Assembly (NCBI GenBank): GCA_000969725.1
Contig: JXSR01S065168.1
DNA: 20,389 bases
Direction: 5' to 3' (one strand)
Source of the DNA: Ophiothrix spiculata
Taxonomy: Eukaryota; Echinodermata; Ophiuroidea; Amphilepidida; Ophiotrichidae
In this document: positions 1-10,179 of the stretch, in pieces
How the letters are laid out: each line of letters begins with the position of its first letter
Numbering within the stretch: position 1 is the stretch's first letter
Notes under the pieces: model-generated
Database searches by the model: none
What the model was told of the DNA's origin: nothing
What the model saw: only the letters and a program-made list of their open reading frames with translations
Translations under genes and position numbers: made by a program

Positions 1-867
1 TCAAATCTACAATTTATATCTGGTAGCACTAGTCTGCTTGCTTAACAAAAACTAAAAAGGCAAGAAAAGTGTGTTTGTCTGGCAATTTCTGTGCCGCTAG
101 GTACTCTGCAGGCGGTTTCCTTAAAAAAGTATCTTTTTCGGAGAAGAAAGAATTGCCCATTCACAATTAGATCGATGTTTTGAAACATATGTGAAAAAAA
201 AAAACGAAATTGGACAACCATTTGTAAGGACTGAACGTGAGAGCTGGAATTGACCATTGAGAAATTCTCTATTAATACTATCCAGGTTTCAATGGCGTGC
301 TCTGTCGTGCTTTAGATAAGCTTTATCGAGTCGTTGTATCATACAACTTTCAAGAAGCCTTTAGGCAAGATATTCAAGGTATTCATTATTATGCAGCTCA
401 AGAAAGAGGTCCGAGAGAATGTGTGCTGTATTACGTGTTCTATGTATATCTTACACTAAGTGTTTCAATGGAATTCCATACACTATTTATTTCAAACCAT
501 TGGATCACAGTGGTCAAGATGTGTTTAAGTTAAGAAATGTGCAATATGTTTCGTATTAACATGTTTGCCGTTATAAAAAAGCCATAATCTAAGTTACAAA
601 AAATATGAGAAGATTTTTAACTTTGCTTTTATAAAAAAAAAAAACTAGCAAGCAGTCTGCCTTCCTTTGTAAATGCGCTGTGTACTTTCTCATTGTTCAA
701 CCCCATTTGTCGAAATCAATATTTTACCGTAGGATACAGGGCACAACTTAGCAGCAGGCAAATTATAAGAATTCTGGAACATGCAGCCGGAGTGCTAATT
801 ATGCTAATGGAACAGCGTGTACAAACTGAAATTCCTTTACTTAAGTTGGTTTGGATTATTATTGGTT
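1..867. other. Gene-free AT-rich sequence
   Basis: A 78-codon open frame (297-533) reads FNGVLCRALDKLYR upstream-inclusive and follows CTATTAATACTATCCAG, which could be a splice acceptor. It becomes low-complexity hydrophobic and has no recognisable domain. Otherwise there are poly-A tracts at 188-200 and 635-645. Nothing else is supported. Confidence 0.5.
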
Positions 868-1012
868 TGGGTTCTTAACAATGGAAAAACTCAAATGTAA
901 AAAATATTGTCTCTGGATTTTCGCCATAAACAGATTATGGCTATTGAAACATTCAAAAAGGTTCAAAATATTCGTAACAATGTGATCAAATTCAGAACTT
1001 TTTAAGACAAAA
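868..1012 (+). repeat. Dispersed repeat R1, left piece of copy A
   Basis: This aligns in the same direction with 8871-9030. Shared segments include CTGGATTT-CGCCATAAACAGAT and, further on, a CATTCAAA and TAACA-ATCAAAT succession. In copy B this continues straight into the segment that copy A has only at 2165. The family is unrecognised. Confidence 0.65.
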
Positions 1013-1029
1013 TGTATAATCAATCTTAA

Positions 1030-1620
1030 CCCTCGTCCATCTAAGGGGGAGGGTCCCCCTAATGGATCGTCGTCGATTGCTCCAAAACGCGAAAGTGGGC
1101 ATTTATGTAATTGTTTTACACATCCTTTGCGGTCATTTTGATGAAAAAGTGGGGGAACCACCTTAGGTGGGGGTAGATAAGCCGTGAAAGTCCGTGGGTA
1201 GGGTGGTGGTAACCACCCCTATATAAAAAGTCGACATTTTGAAAAATATCTGCATGCTAACAAACTTATTGCATAACTACTACTATTGCATAACTATTTC
1301 CTTTACTCATTAGCAAAAAAGCCGATGTAAATCCGATATTTTGAACTTTTAAAGCAAATTTTGATTTTGTTTTTCAAATGTTGCCGACAATCAGATATCG
1401 GCGATATTTTCCGACCTAAAGTACTTTATGACGTCATAATAACATAACGCCTTGACCGATTTTCATGATTTTGGTATCAATAGAAAGAGGATCCCTCTCC
1501 TATACTATGGTTTAAAACAACCACACCTTTGGCGCGTCAATTTCATTTTTACATCAAAGGGGTGGGGGGGGGGCGGTTAACCACCCCTCCACACACACAT
1601 ACACCCCTTAGGTGACGACG
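1030..1620. mobile_element. Candidate TIR element beginning TTAA-CCCTCGTCCA (R2)
   Basis: The left end reads TTAA (1026-1029) followed by CCCTCGTCCATCTAAGGGG. The right end near 1605-1620 reads CCCCTTAGGTGACGACG, a diverged inverse of the left. Runs of G and C and palindromic GGTGGTAACCACC/GGTTAACCACC blocks near 1205-1217 and 1574-1586 sit inside. An inverted partial copy at 9462-9635 ends in the same CCCTCG next to TTAA. A TTAA flank with a CCC-start terminus suggests a piggyBac-type non-autonomous element. No TTAA is seen at the right end, so this is tentative. Confidence 0.45.
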
Positions 1621-2031
1621 TAGTAGAAAATACCTTCGGTTGCCTAGGATTAATCTAATTCCAGTATTATTTGTTTTTTAGAGTGAACATTTAAATAAAT
1701 ACTTGGGGTCTAAGAAGTGCAACCGTCTCAGATAACATACCATTTCTTTAGAGGATTATAGGTAATAAAATATTAAAAGGAACAAACATCATATTTCAAA
1801 GAGTGTGCCAAAATCTTTTTACAATAATATAATTATTGATCAATTTGTTACTGACTAAAATGATAACCCTGATGCTGTAATTTGTTATGAAGCAGTTATT
1901 GAATTATGTGACAGAATTGTTTAAATTCAAATTAAAACAAATAAGGCGAAAAGATTCAGCTATAAAATCTCATTTCAAAGTAAATGCGATTCACGATGTA
2001 ATAAATATGTCATCCTAAGCTATCATTGTTG
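1621..2031. other. AT-rich spacer between R2 and the hairpin
   Basis: No ORF, RNA or repeat was recognised. It lies inside the 1.15 kb that separates the two R1 pieces of copy A, so it may be part of inserted sequence. Confidence 0.5.
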
Positions 2032-2090
2032 TAAGTACAAAATGCCAGTATAATTAGCTAAGTGCTCATTATACTGGCATGTTGTACTTA
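2032..2090. repeat. 23-bp inverted repeat with 13-nt loop (hairpin)
   Basis: 2032-2054 and 2068-2090 are reverse complements at 22 of 23 positions, separated by a 13-nt spacer. Stem length, single mismatch and loop size resemble an animal pre-miRNA upper stem. However, the stem stops abruptly at both outer ends, without the roughly 10 bp of lower stem expected of a pri-miRNA. A tiny foldback transposon remnant is the main alternative. Confidence 0.85.
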
Positions 2091-2164
2091 TGTCGGTATG
2101 TTCAAAGATGATCAACATCTTAAATGACATGAACATTACATCATTTGATATATACCGAGTGTCT

Positions 2165-2595
2165 CATAGATCAATTAAACCTTAGAAAAAGTAACTCGTC
2201 TTTTCTTTCTGCTAAAATATAAATTTAGATTTTTGCAAGATTAGAATCTTCTCTTGTCAGTTGTATTACTATGTTTTACTTAGACACTGTTTGAATCATG
2301 AAGTCGTACATATAGCTTAAACAGGTACATGTACTCTAAGTTGCTTCTAAATGGCTAAATTGTTATCTCGTGGTGATAAAGGGCCAGAAAATGTGTAAAC
2401 CCCAGCTATTAGTTAAACAAGGTAGACATCAAACTAAAAACAAAATAAGAAACTGTTAACGATATTCAAAATATTCGCTGAGATTCACTATGAAAAGGAA
2501 GGTAAGACTGTGAACCTACACTTCATGCGAATTGTTGAGAATTTCACCTAATGAAAACTTATTATAGTAGGTCAAACAAAATAATGTCATCTACT
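2165..2595 (+). repeat. Dispersed repeat R1, right piece of copy A
   Basis: This aligns with 9015-9380 in the same direction. Markers are TCTTTTCTTTCT, TCTCTTGTCAG, TTGAATCATGAAGT, CATATAGCTTAA, GCCAGAAA-TGTGTAAA, GAAACTGTTAAC and AGTAGGTCAA. By eye it is clearly homologous but well diverged, with small indels, so it is old. No ORF is shared. Confidence 0.75.
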
Positions 2596-4638
2596 ACACT
2601 TTCTTGCCCAGATTTCGCCAAAGGGTAGTAAGATACACAAACTTCCATTCATGCTAAAAATGAAAGGAATATGATGAAGCAAGCTAGTGAAATTGGATAG
2701 TTCTAATAAAGAATTTCCCTCTGGTCAAACCCCATGTTGGTTTCGTATCCGTGTCTACGAATAATTTTTGAAAGAGATGTCCAATATATATTTCCACAAG
2801 TATTATTAAAACTTCAATGTTGATAAATCCAGTGCCTCTGCCATCTTTGAAAAAAGTATTTATTAAAACTACAACGCCTAAAGAACGTTTGACCGCTGGC
2901 TGCAAAGGTCAAATATGAAGCACGATTTTTTTTTATGTATTTATTATCAGCTTCTTTCATAACTCAGGTATACATATTAGTATAACACATTAGTGTTTCG
3001 TTCTTTGCTTATTTTGAAGTGAACATACATTATTATAACATATATCACATTAAAACCATAGTGTCCCTTTCCCTAAAAAAGGACATATATAAAAGGAAAT
3101 GACACTATTTTCAAGTAAAAGGTAATGACACTTTTTTAAAGAAACAGCAAAGAAAGTATTACTACGACGTTGTTATACGGAGCGATTTTCACATACATAT
3201 TATACGGAGGGGTGGGGGATGTTCCCCATATAAGACAAAATGTAGTCTGGTTTTGTGCAGTTTATGCAAAATTGATTGATTTGAAATGGCCTATAGGGAA
3301 TAGCATGACGTTATGTCTTAACGTCCGCGTAAAAGTGGCGTGACAAGCGTGGGCATCCCCCGTTTGACAAAACCCTCGCCTCCCTAATGTCTCCAATGAA
3401 ACTTGAATTTGTTGGAGAACCCTTTTTTCTCTTTGTTCTCGCCCCCCACCCCTTGAAACATGTGTGCCCCCGTCTTACCCCCTCATTTCAAAACGTCTAG
3501 TTAGGTCCCTGAGTATCATTTTGAGACGAAATCTGTCAATGGCTAACTTAAGTGAACAATTCGGTGTAAAACAATCTCAAAAATGCCATGTGTGTTTGTG
3601 TGTTTGTTTTAATTTTTTTCATTTTGTCATAATGCAACAGATACCCAATTAATCTTAGGTTGACTCTAAAACTTGATCATTTTATGCATCTATTTAATAT
3701 GGCTATGAAAATATTACATATCAAGATTACTACCTCGTCATTGTATATCTCAATTAAACTTGTACTTGGATGTTGATTGTCTTAAACAGAATTCATTGCA
3801 TTTTGTTTCACAGCCCTATTTTGCGGTTACAAATCACCAGTATTACTTCAAGCATCATTGTATTCAGGCAATGTAAAACACAAAGCAATTGAAAAATGTC
3901 CCAAAGCATTTTATATGTTTCCTTCTTTATCACTGGGTTTGGAATTGTTTAGTGAAATATAAGGATATTGCCCGAAGATTATGCATGAATAAATCCCCTG
4001 AAATGTTCGTGTTTAAAGGAATGCTAAATAAAGAAGTCAGGATCACAATCACGTAAGTGATAATTTATTAATTGCTAAACCTCTAGGCATATCTTTGTGA
4101 TGAAAATCTATTGAGCTGCATTTTTCTTTTTTAATATATTCTTTGGATTTTGTGAAGTTCATTTAACCCGCATCAACCTAAGCTATATTTTTACTACGTT
4201 GTTTACTAATGGTCTTAGCTCCCACTCTCCTGTGAACTTAAAATTTGGACGTCAGAAGTACAAGTGCCAAGATGTTACGTAATTAAGAACTCAGAATTTG
4301 GGGAAAAAAGCCAAAAATGCAATTATTTTTGTTCTAATAAATAAAGGAGATATTCATGTCCTGTATGTTGAAGATGTCCTGTAAGTTTAAGCTTCATACA
4401 CGGTTGCTCATATAGTTGGAATAACAAAATTCTTACCACTTTTTTATGTAAAGGTCAATCTATGATGAAAATATATGGAAACTTATGTTGCGTTTGGTCA
4501 GATTTAATAGGTAATATTGTTTGGTATGAAAAGGAACTCCGAATGTGATCAATTTTCTCATGTACTGGTTAGGAGATCACAACACAAAAATGGGTCAAAA
4601 ACGTGATTTTTAGGTCAAATTTGATTTGACCCCGCCTT
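2596..4638. other. Non-coding stretch with a GC-richer patch
   Basis: Apart from the 3060-3132 repeat cluster, the only notable part is 3175-3515. It is rich in G and C runs (GGAGGGGTGGGGGA, CGCCCCCCACCCC) and repeats TTATACGGAG at 3172-3181 and 3204-3213. It looks like an old transposon remnant, but no ends are visible. The rest is AT-rich with only chance open frames. Confidence 0.45.
3060..3132. repeat. Cluster of one inverted and one direct 12-16-bp repeat
   Basis: AGTGTCCCTTTCC (3060-3072) is inverted against GGAAATGACACT (3095-3106). AAAAGGAAATGACACT (3091-3106) is repeated with one change at 3117-3132. It is possibly a remnant of a foldback element, and nothing else recognisable surrounds it. 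Confidence 0.6.
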
Positions 4639-4652
4639 GGTCAAGGTCACTT
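4639..4652 (+). promoter_or_regulatory. TCAAGGTCA nuclear-receptor half-site
   Basis: TGGTCAAGGTCACT contains the extended half-site bound by FTZ-F1/ERR-type receptors. Nearby GGTCAAA and TTTGACC add loose half-sites. No gene is nearby, so function is unsupported. Confidence 0.2.
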
Positions 4653-5306
4653 CTCTACTCAAGTTAAGTGGTGATATGGAATGTATAAACAAAGTAGGCT
4701 AGCAAGTGATACAAATATTAAGTTATTTTTTTACAAATTAATTGATAGCATGTATATCAAAAATAAGTTGAAGTCTCACTTAGCAAAATAAACAGTTATC
4801 AGCAAATGATTTACACTATTTGCAGCTGCCGAATTAAGCTATTGTATGAACCCTTGTTTTCCGAAGATACCCGTCGATGTTTTTAACAACCTTTTTCTCC
4901 AACTACACTACGCTAAATGAGTATATATGTAATTGTTTTTACATCCATTTCGAACCGTGTGACGTATTTGGAGTGAAATGAGAGGTATGTATGGGGTCGT
5001 CGTGGCGGATGGTGTGTGAAATCCCATGATATTTTTTTTGTCAATTTTATAAATATTTGACAATGTATATATATACTTTAAACTTGCTATGTAGTACAGA
5101 ATCATCATTTCCTTACTTACTCAGAAATAAATCTGCAAAATACCATGCTGATATATATTTTCAATTAGCTCAAAATTGTGACGGTGCACTGGCATCATGA
5201 TGTAATTAATTGTGGCGTCATTTGAAATTCAATGGTGCTCATTTTGGCGTCAATAGATAGAGAAGATATATACCTATATACTTGTATAAGGTATAAAACA
5301 TTCCAG
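4653..5306. other. AT-rich, no gene seen
   Basis: A short stretch at 5176-5252 repeats a GGCGTCA motif three times near ATGGTGCTC/GGTGCAC. No coding or RNA feature could be supported. Confidence 0.45.
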
Positions 5307-5389
5307 AAATCCAGAAAGAAGCTGCAACAACCGCCCTCTTCGGAGTTCGTGTTACTAAAAGATACAGTAGCTCAGGAGGACGAGAGTGA
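5307..5389 (+). CDS. Possible short terminal exon followed by a poly(A) signal
   Basis: After ACATTCCAG, the plus-strand frame reads KEAATTALFGVRVTKRYSSS and GGRE, then a TGA at 5387-5389. AATAAA follows at 5501-5506, giving a plausible short 3' untranslated region ahead of the microsatellite. Base composition is visibly less AT-rich than the flanks. The pyrimidine tract is poor and I recognise no family. It could instead be a retroposon 3' end, since the stretch runs into a TATC repeat. Confidence 0.2.
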
Positions 5390-5500
5390 AAACTGAGTTT
5401 GTAGTAAGCTATATATTTGATAGAGTACAGCACTCGGGTTTTACCATGGAGTTGTTTTGTTTTTAGCATTAGTATTAGCAGTTGACGTTTCTCTTATTCT

Positions 5501-5506
5501 AATAAA
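5501..5506 (+). promoter_or_regulatory. AATAAA poly(A) signal candidate
   Basis: It lies about 110 bp downstream of the candidate stop at 5387-5389. By itself the hexamer is frequent in AT-rich DNA. Confidence 0.2.
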
Positions 5507-5510
5507 AATT

Positions 5511-5635
5511 ATTTATCTATCTATCTATCTATCGATCGATCGATTGATTGATTGATTTATATTTATTGATTTATTTATTTATTGATATATATTTATGTTT
5601 TGCTTTATTTATGTATTTATTTATTTAGTTTTTTT
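5511..5635 (+). repeat. Degenerate tetranucleotide microsatellite
   Basis: TATC repeats grade into ATCG, then GATT, then TTTA repeats. This serial drift of a four-base unit indicates replication slippage with point changes. Confidence 0.9.
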
Positions 5636-6401
5636 GTGTAAGACATTAACTGGACAGTTAACTGACTGATGACAAAGAAACGAATTTAAAGTAGACAATC
5701 TGGGTTAATCGTTCCTTAGAGCATCTCTATCAAATGCAATGTCACAAACCTAATAAAAATATGCAACTGACGACGTCTGTCCAATGAGGCATTTATAAGA
5801 GGGTTTTTTTACAATCAAAAGCTTAAAATCAATGATTGATGGGTCATTTTGCAATCTTCCACTCGACATTGAATGTGTTTTTTTAATTCCGTTTAGTTAT
5901 TAAATTTTGTATTTCACAATTGTCAACAAATGTAGTTTCGCCCATAGACTACAACGTAAATTTTGAATATGTTATTCGACAGAAATAGTATTCTATTGTT
6001 AATGCTAGTTATTGGAACAGTTAAGACTACTGTAAAATGAAAAAAGTAAAGCAATGAAAAAATGTTTAAATCTGCAGGCAAATTAGTTTACTGGTATCTG
6101 AAAGAGCAATCTTTTTTTAAAGTCTTGACACCCTTTCTTTGCTGAATTTATCACGAGAAGGATTTTAGGGCCAATGTATATCATTTAAGTTATCTTGTTT
6201 CTTGATTTTTAAGGGAAAAATCAATTTCTAGAAACCTGTAACTGTAAAATTAAAAAGAAAGTAGACATTTATTTGAAATTTTCCGAATATCCATTAATTG
6301 AGTCGATCAACATAACCCATCAATAAAAACTGCGTAGCCCTTCTTCTACTACATCAGACCAAAAACTTTTCGAGCACCCACTTTCCCAATTCCGTGCGTA
6401 A
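5636..6401. other. AT-rich, no gene seen
   Basis: Only short chance open frames and T/A homopolymer runs. No repeat matched the rest of the window. Confidence 0.5.
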
Positions 6402-6512
6402 GGACTCCTTCACACATCACAAAACAGAGCCAAAACGTACGAAACACGTACACTGTTTCGGTCATAAATACATATATCGATTACCAAGCCAGTGTACGTT
6501 ATTCGTACGTTT
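6402..6512. mobile_element. Degraded copy of the same Tourist-like MITE
   Basis: The inner inverted repeat is near-identical to that of the 12954 copy: 6433-6453 pairs with 6492-6512, and the central TTTCGGTCAT and TATCGATTAC are shared. The left terminal segment CCTTCACACATCA matches but its GGGCCC has decayed. The right terminal repeat is not recognisable beyond about 6512, so the right edge is uncertain. Outer-to-inner spacing (31 versus 33 bp) and core length (80 versus 84 bp) agree between copies. Confidence 0.75.
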
Positions 6513-8419
6513 CTGTAATATCTTTATAAATCACTTACCAATCTTGTCCAATTACACTAAAAAACATGGCTTATTAAAAAAAAAATTGTGAATATAGAAA
6601 CCAAAAAAAAAAGGCATTAACAGTACAAATATAGACAAGCGTATTATAAAAAAAAAAATTAAAACCGCACAATCAGGTAGCTCCTCTGCGCCTCTTTCTA
6701 ATAGCTAGCGCCTCATTAATTTCTTACAACGCTATAAGATAACCCCTTAAATACCATGGCAATTTATACTGTTACAGATAAACTACACCAATATGATTTC
6801 CACCTCTGCGGAATGACGATGAATGCATAACAACTTCCCGCGCTTTAGGGCAACAACAAATGACAGCAATCCGGACGGCAGTCAATTGCTGGATTATTCT
6901 CTATAAAAAAGGGAGAATGAACAGCGCGTAGCTCTACGCGCTTAATTCATTTTACAATGACTTTTTTTTTTGCCTAATGTGCCTCCTTTTCAAAAAGTGG
7001 ATTTATTTCGAATTATAAGTAAAACAAATAAGAAGACAATAATTGTTGTTGTAAATAACATCGCTTGCAAAGTTTATAAAAATAAAAGTGATCCCTCGGT
7101 TTTTCTCTTGTGCAAAGAATAGTAACTTTTGCATTACCTGCATGTTAGATTAGGGCGCTTGTTATAAGCTTTCTACACGTTTGTGACAATTTGCTGTAAA
7201 CATTGATCAAAAGATGTTGAATAATTCGAGATAGTGTTTTGTTGAAAGAATCCTTAGGACGTCAAACCAAGTGATTGAATCATTATTACTGGTGCCACAA
7301 CGCTAATAAGTTACATTATCCAGTAATGCTGTTTCTTTTATATGACCAGTGAAATAAATAGCTTTTTAAATGAAGATGGAAAAATGAGGAGACATTGGTG
7401 AAATAACCAATGTTTACCTAACATTTGAAACTGTCATTACAAGCCCAAAATTTACAAGCTTGAGCCGTCAAACGTCAGAAGTTATTATAGTTTCGTCTTA
7501 CTTGATCTTCTTTTAGCGAAGGAAAGTTACCTACAGTCAAAATTACAAGAGTGAAACCATGTAATCTGTGTACAACTGATTTATTTACAAATTAAAAAAA
7601 TAAAACATTCATTGACAATTATCATGTTTATTGTTGATTCAAAACTAATTTGCAGAATGTGTTATTCTTTTTGTATTTGAAGCACTTTTTAAGGTATATG
7701 TACACGTTTTCCTAATACCCTGTACAATATTCAAACTTTGTTTTCAGCGGTACAGCGGTACTGTTAAAATATATAATACTGATAAGTATCAATTTCAATT
7801 TAAATTTTGAGACCGAATTTCATCGTTCTTGTTCAAAATACACACTCTATTAAATGTCTCGGTATTGGATATACAATTTAAAAATTCAAATGTTTTAAAA
7901 TTGTAAAATGTTTTTAAGACTTTCTTTTATTTGCTTAGTGTAATTTTTCTGAAATTCGGACTTCTTTAAGTGATTTAATTCGATTTTAAAATCTTGAACT
8001 CAACCTTATGACTATTCATACCAACCGCCCGGATAGCGATACTGGTAATTGTTCATGCTTAAAAAGAATATAAATCAATAGACATTTACGGGACCTGATA
8101 TCTGACTGCATGTATTTAGCCAACTGCCACTGGCTTGAGTTTTATTAATAGTGTTCCTTCCAATGCTGACAAAGAAATCTCGAGATATTGCCCTACAATT
8201 TTAGAATGCATGCCCACAATTAATTTAATGATTTTCTGTTTTCATTATGAGTTTTAGCTTGAAAATGCTTTGTAGATAGATAAATTAATCAGCGTTATGC
8301 TTGTTTCGGAGAACTTAGTAGTAAGTATTGTTGTTACTCTTAAATTAGCTCCCTGAACTCAAAGATATTGAAACCTATGTAGTAAAATGCTTCATTTTGG
8401 TTCACGAAAACTACACTAG
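6513..8419. other. AT-rich, no gene seen
   Basis: It holds the GC-rich hairpin at 6916-6951 and a CpG-bearing bit at 6830-6900 (CCCGCGCTT, CCGGACGG). CAGCGGTA is repeated in tandem at 7746-7761. No ORF of interest and no splice-framed exon was recognised. Confidence 0.5.
6916..6951. repeat. GC-rich hairpin AGCGCGTAG/CTACGCGCT
   Basis: A perfect 9-bp inverted repeat (6923-6931, 6934-6942) has a 2-nt spacer. It is extended by AATGAA/TTCATT (6916-6921, 6946-6951) after a small internal loop. It stands out in an AT-rich background. It could be a binding site, a structured RNA or a chance palindrome. Confidence 0.5.
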
Positions 8420-8610
8420 TAATAATTGATTGCAGGATATGTATTCTGAAATACCTGTCCGATTCGACATAGCAAAGTGTTGATATTGCCTTTAAAGTAT
8501 ACATACTTTATTATTATTATAGAGGTGAGGCACGCACAAGAATGCTATTGGAACATTGATATTCTTGCACTTGATGAATAGTCTTGTTATTGTCTACCCT
8601 TTACCAGCTT
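8420..8610 (+). repeat. Dispersed repeat R3, copy A
   Basis: This aligns in the same direction with 13290-13460. Shared stretches are GTGTTGATATTGCCT, a TTATTGTTGTAG-like stretch, AGAATG-TATTG-AACAT-GATATTC and a following CTTGT. Divergence is high, and no ends or coding sequence are evident. Confidence 0.6.
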
Positions 8611-8870
8611 TAACATGACGTGTCAATAGCTGACTTCTTGGTAAGAATGTTTTAAATGTAAATATTACCAAGTTATAGTATGACTGTGTTAGGGACATCG
8701 GGTTATTATTAATGGTACAACGCAGTAATGCTAAAAGGTTTGCTTTTAGGGGATCATCTATTTAGGTGAGATAATTATAAGTAATTGAACTTTTTTATGA
8801 TCGGCAAGCGTGTTGGATAAAGTCTAATTAAAAGAGTTCATAAAATGTAAAATTCCGCCAGGGACCATTT

Positions 8871-9380
8871 CACGTTCATCACAATAGAAAAGAAAGGACA
8901 TTTTTTCTTTTTTTTTCTTTTTTCGAATATATTACATCTGGATTTCCGCCATAAACAGATACTGACCCTTAGCACATTCAAAGAGGGTCAGATTACTCAT
9001 AACAAAATTATCAAATCAATTACACCTTTAAGCAATTGAAGTAACCCGCTTTTCTTTCTCTTAACATGTTCAGCTAGATTATTTTCTCTTGTCAGTATCA
9101 TCACTCTGTTTTAGACACTGCTTGAATCATGAAGTATTATATACATATAGCTTAAGTTGTTTCTAATTATTGGTTATCACATGGTGACAAATTGCCAGAA
9201 ATGTGTAAAATCAAGCTGTTTCCAATAATAAAGAAATCGAAGAATAACATGGAAACTGTTAACAATATTCCCTGGGATTTACTATAAAAAGTAGGATAAA
9301 ATTGTGAACGTTCACTTCATTTGAAGTGTTGGGAATTTCGCCTAAAGATAACTTTATATTAGTAGGTCAATAAAAACCCA
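8871..9380 (+). repeat. Dispersed repeat R1, copy B (uninterrupted)
   Basis: This copy carries the 868-1012 and 2165-2595 homologies side by side in about 510 bp. It shows that copy A is split by about 1.15 kb of other sequence, or that copy B lost that stretch. No terminal repeats, tail or coding potential were found, so the class is unknown. Confidence 0.72.
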
Positions 9381-9461
9381 TCAGGATTTGTGGCAAACAA
9401 ATCATCTTTTAAAGGAGATATTAATGCCCTGTACGTTATCATTATCCTAACAAAAGGCGTA

Positions 9462-9635
9462 GATGGTCTACCTAATGTCCATGATAGGGGGTACCATTTT
9501 TCATCAAAGTGACAGCAAAGCATGTAAAGGAAATTACCTAAATGTCGGGGTCACTTTGTTTAACGTTTTGGTTCACTTGGAGACAAACCGTTAGGGCGGG
9601 GGTGTAAACCATCCCGACCCCTTGGTGGACGAGGG
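9462..9635. repeat. Inverted partial copy of repeat R2
   Basis: This is homologous to the reverse complement of about 1030-1175. Shared blocks are CTTTTTCATCAAA-TGAC-GCAAAG, AATTAC-TAAATG, CGTTTTGG and the terminal TGGACGAGGG, immediately followed by TTAA at 9636-9639. Homology fades left of about 9462. Only the end and adjacent 150 bp of the element seem to be present. Confidence 0.65.
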
Positions 9636-9688
9636 TTAATTGTGATGAACTGGACAGTTCGGTATTTAATGAATAAGAAGCATTTTAT

Positions 9689-9811
9689 TTAAGAACTTAT
9701 ACAAGTTTGGCCAAAACGATACTCCGTGTCGCTCTGTTTGCTTTGGGTAGTACGCTCGCGCGATGAGGTCTTTGGATCGGTGTATTGTGCAGAGTAATTA
9801 CCTTTGCGACA
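9689..9811 (-). CDS. Possible terminal coding exon of an unrecognised host gene
   Basis: On the minus strand, a TAATAATTTTTATCGCCAG context resembles a branch point, pyrimidine tract and 3' splice site. It is followed by 40 codons starting CRKGNYSAQYTDPKTSS and ending FGQTCISS, then TAA. The stop overlaps an AATAAA poly(A) signal on the same strand (9684-9689). The segment has more CpG and more even codon use than its AT-rich surroundings. The peptide is polar and rich in Ser/Thr, with Tyr at positions 6, 10 and 31, like a cytoplasmic tail. I recognise no family, and no upstream exon was found. It could be a chance open stretch. Confidence 0.3.
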   Translation of the reverse strand, partial: CRKGNYSAQYTDPKTSSRERTTQSKQSDTEYRFGQTCISS

Positions 9812-10179
9812 CTGGCGATAAAAATTATTAATCAGGACTTCATTCGATGTTGCTATTGTTTTGTACATGTAATGCAATTCAGAATTTCGTCATTTTATAG
9901 AATCATCTAAATTGATTTTGATGCAGTTGGTATCAAATTAATCCTTGATTAGTAAGGTAACTCGGCTTGATTATAAGATTGTATGATAATGACAAATTAA
10001 TTCACAAAACTTACATAGAACGAATATGCTGTTACAATATTCATCTGCAAAAAACTTTTCACCATTGAAAATCATGTCAAATAGATGTAACTTCGGAAAT
10101 AAAACTAGTAAAAAATTAAGTTGAAGCATTCCGTGAAAGAACAGATAGTCAAGTGATAATTTATCCACCTTAAAACGGT

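Noticed and set aside
42-257. 71-codon minus-strand open frame
   Set aside because: Biased toward Phe/Leu/Ser as expected from translating AT-rich DNA, with no recognisable motif.
297-533. 78-codon plus-strand open frame after a splice-acceptor-like CTATTAATACTATCCAG
   Set aside because: The first part reads fairly protein-like, but it degrades into hydrophobic low-complexity sequence with no domain and no donor site.
8635-8673. TTGGTAA/TTACCAA inverted repeat
   Set aside because: Seven to eight bp arms with a long spacer in AT-rich DNA are expected by chance.
4345-9445. AAAGGAGATATT-ATG-CCTGTA-GTT shared by about 4345-4371 and 9412-9438
   Set aside because: Only 27 bp with three differences and no homology on either side. 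It could be a repeat scrap or chance, too short to call.
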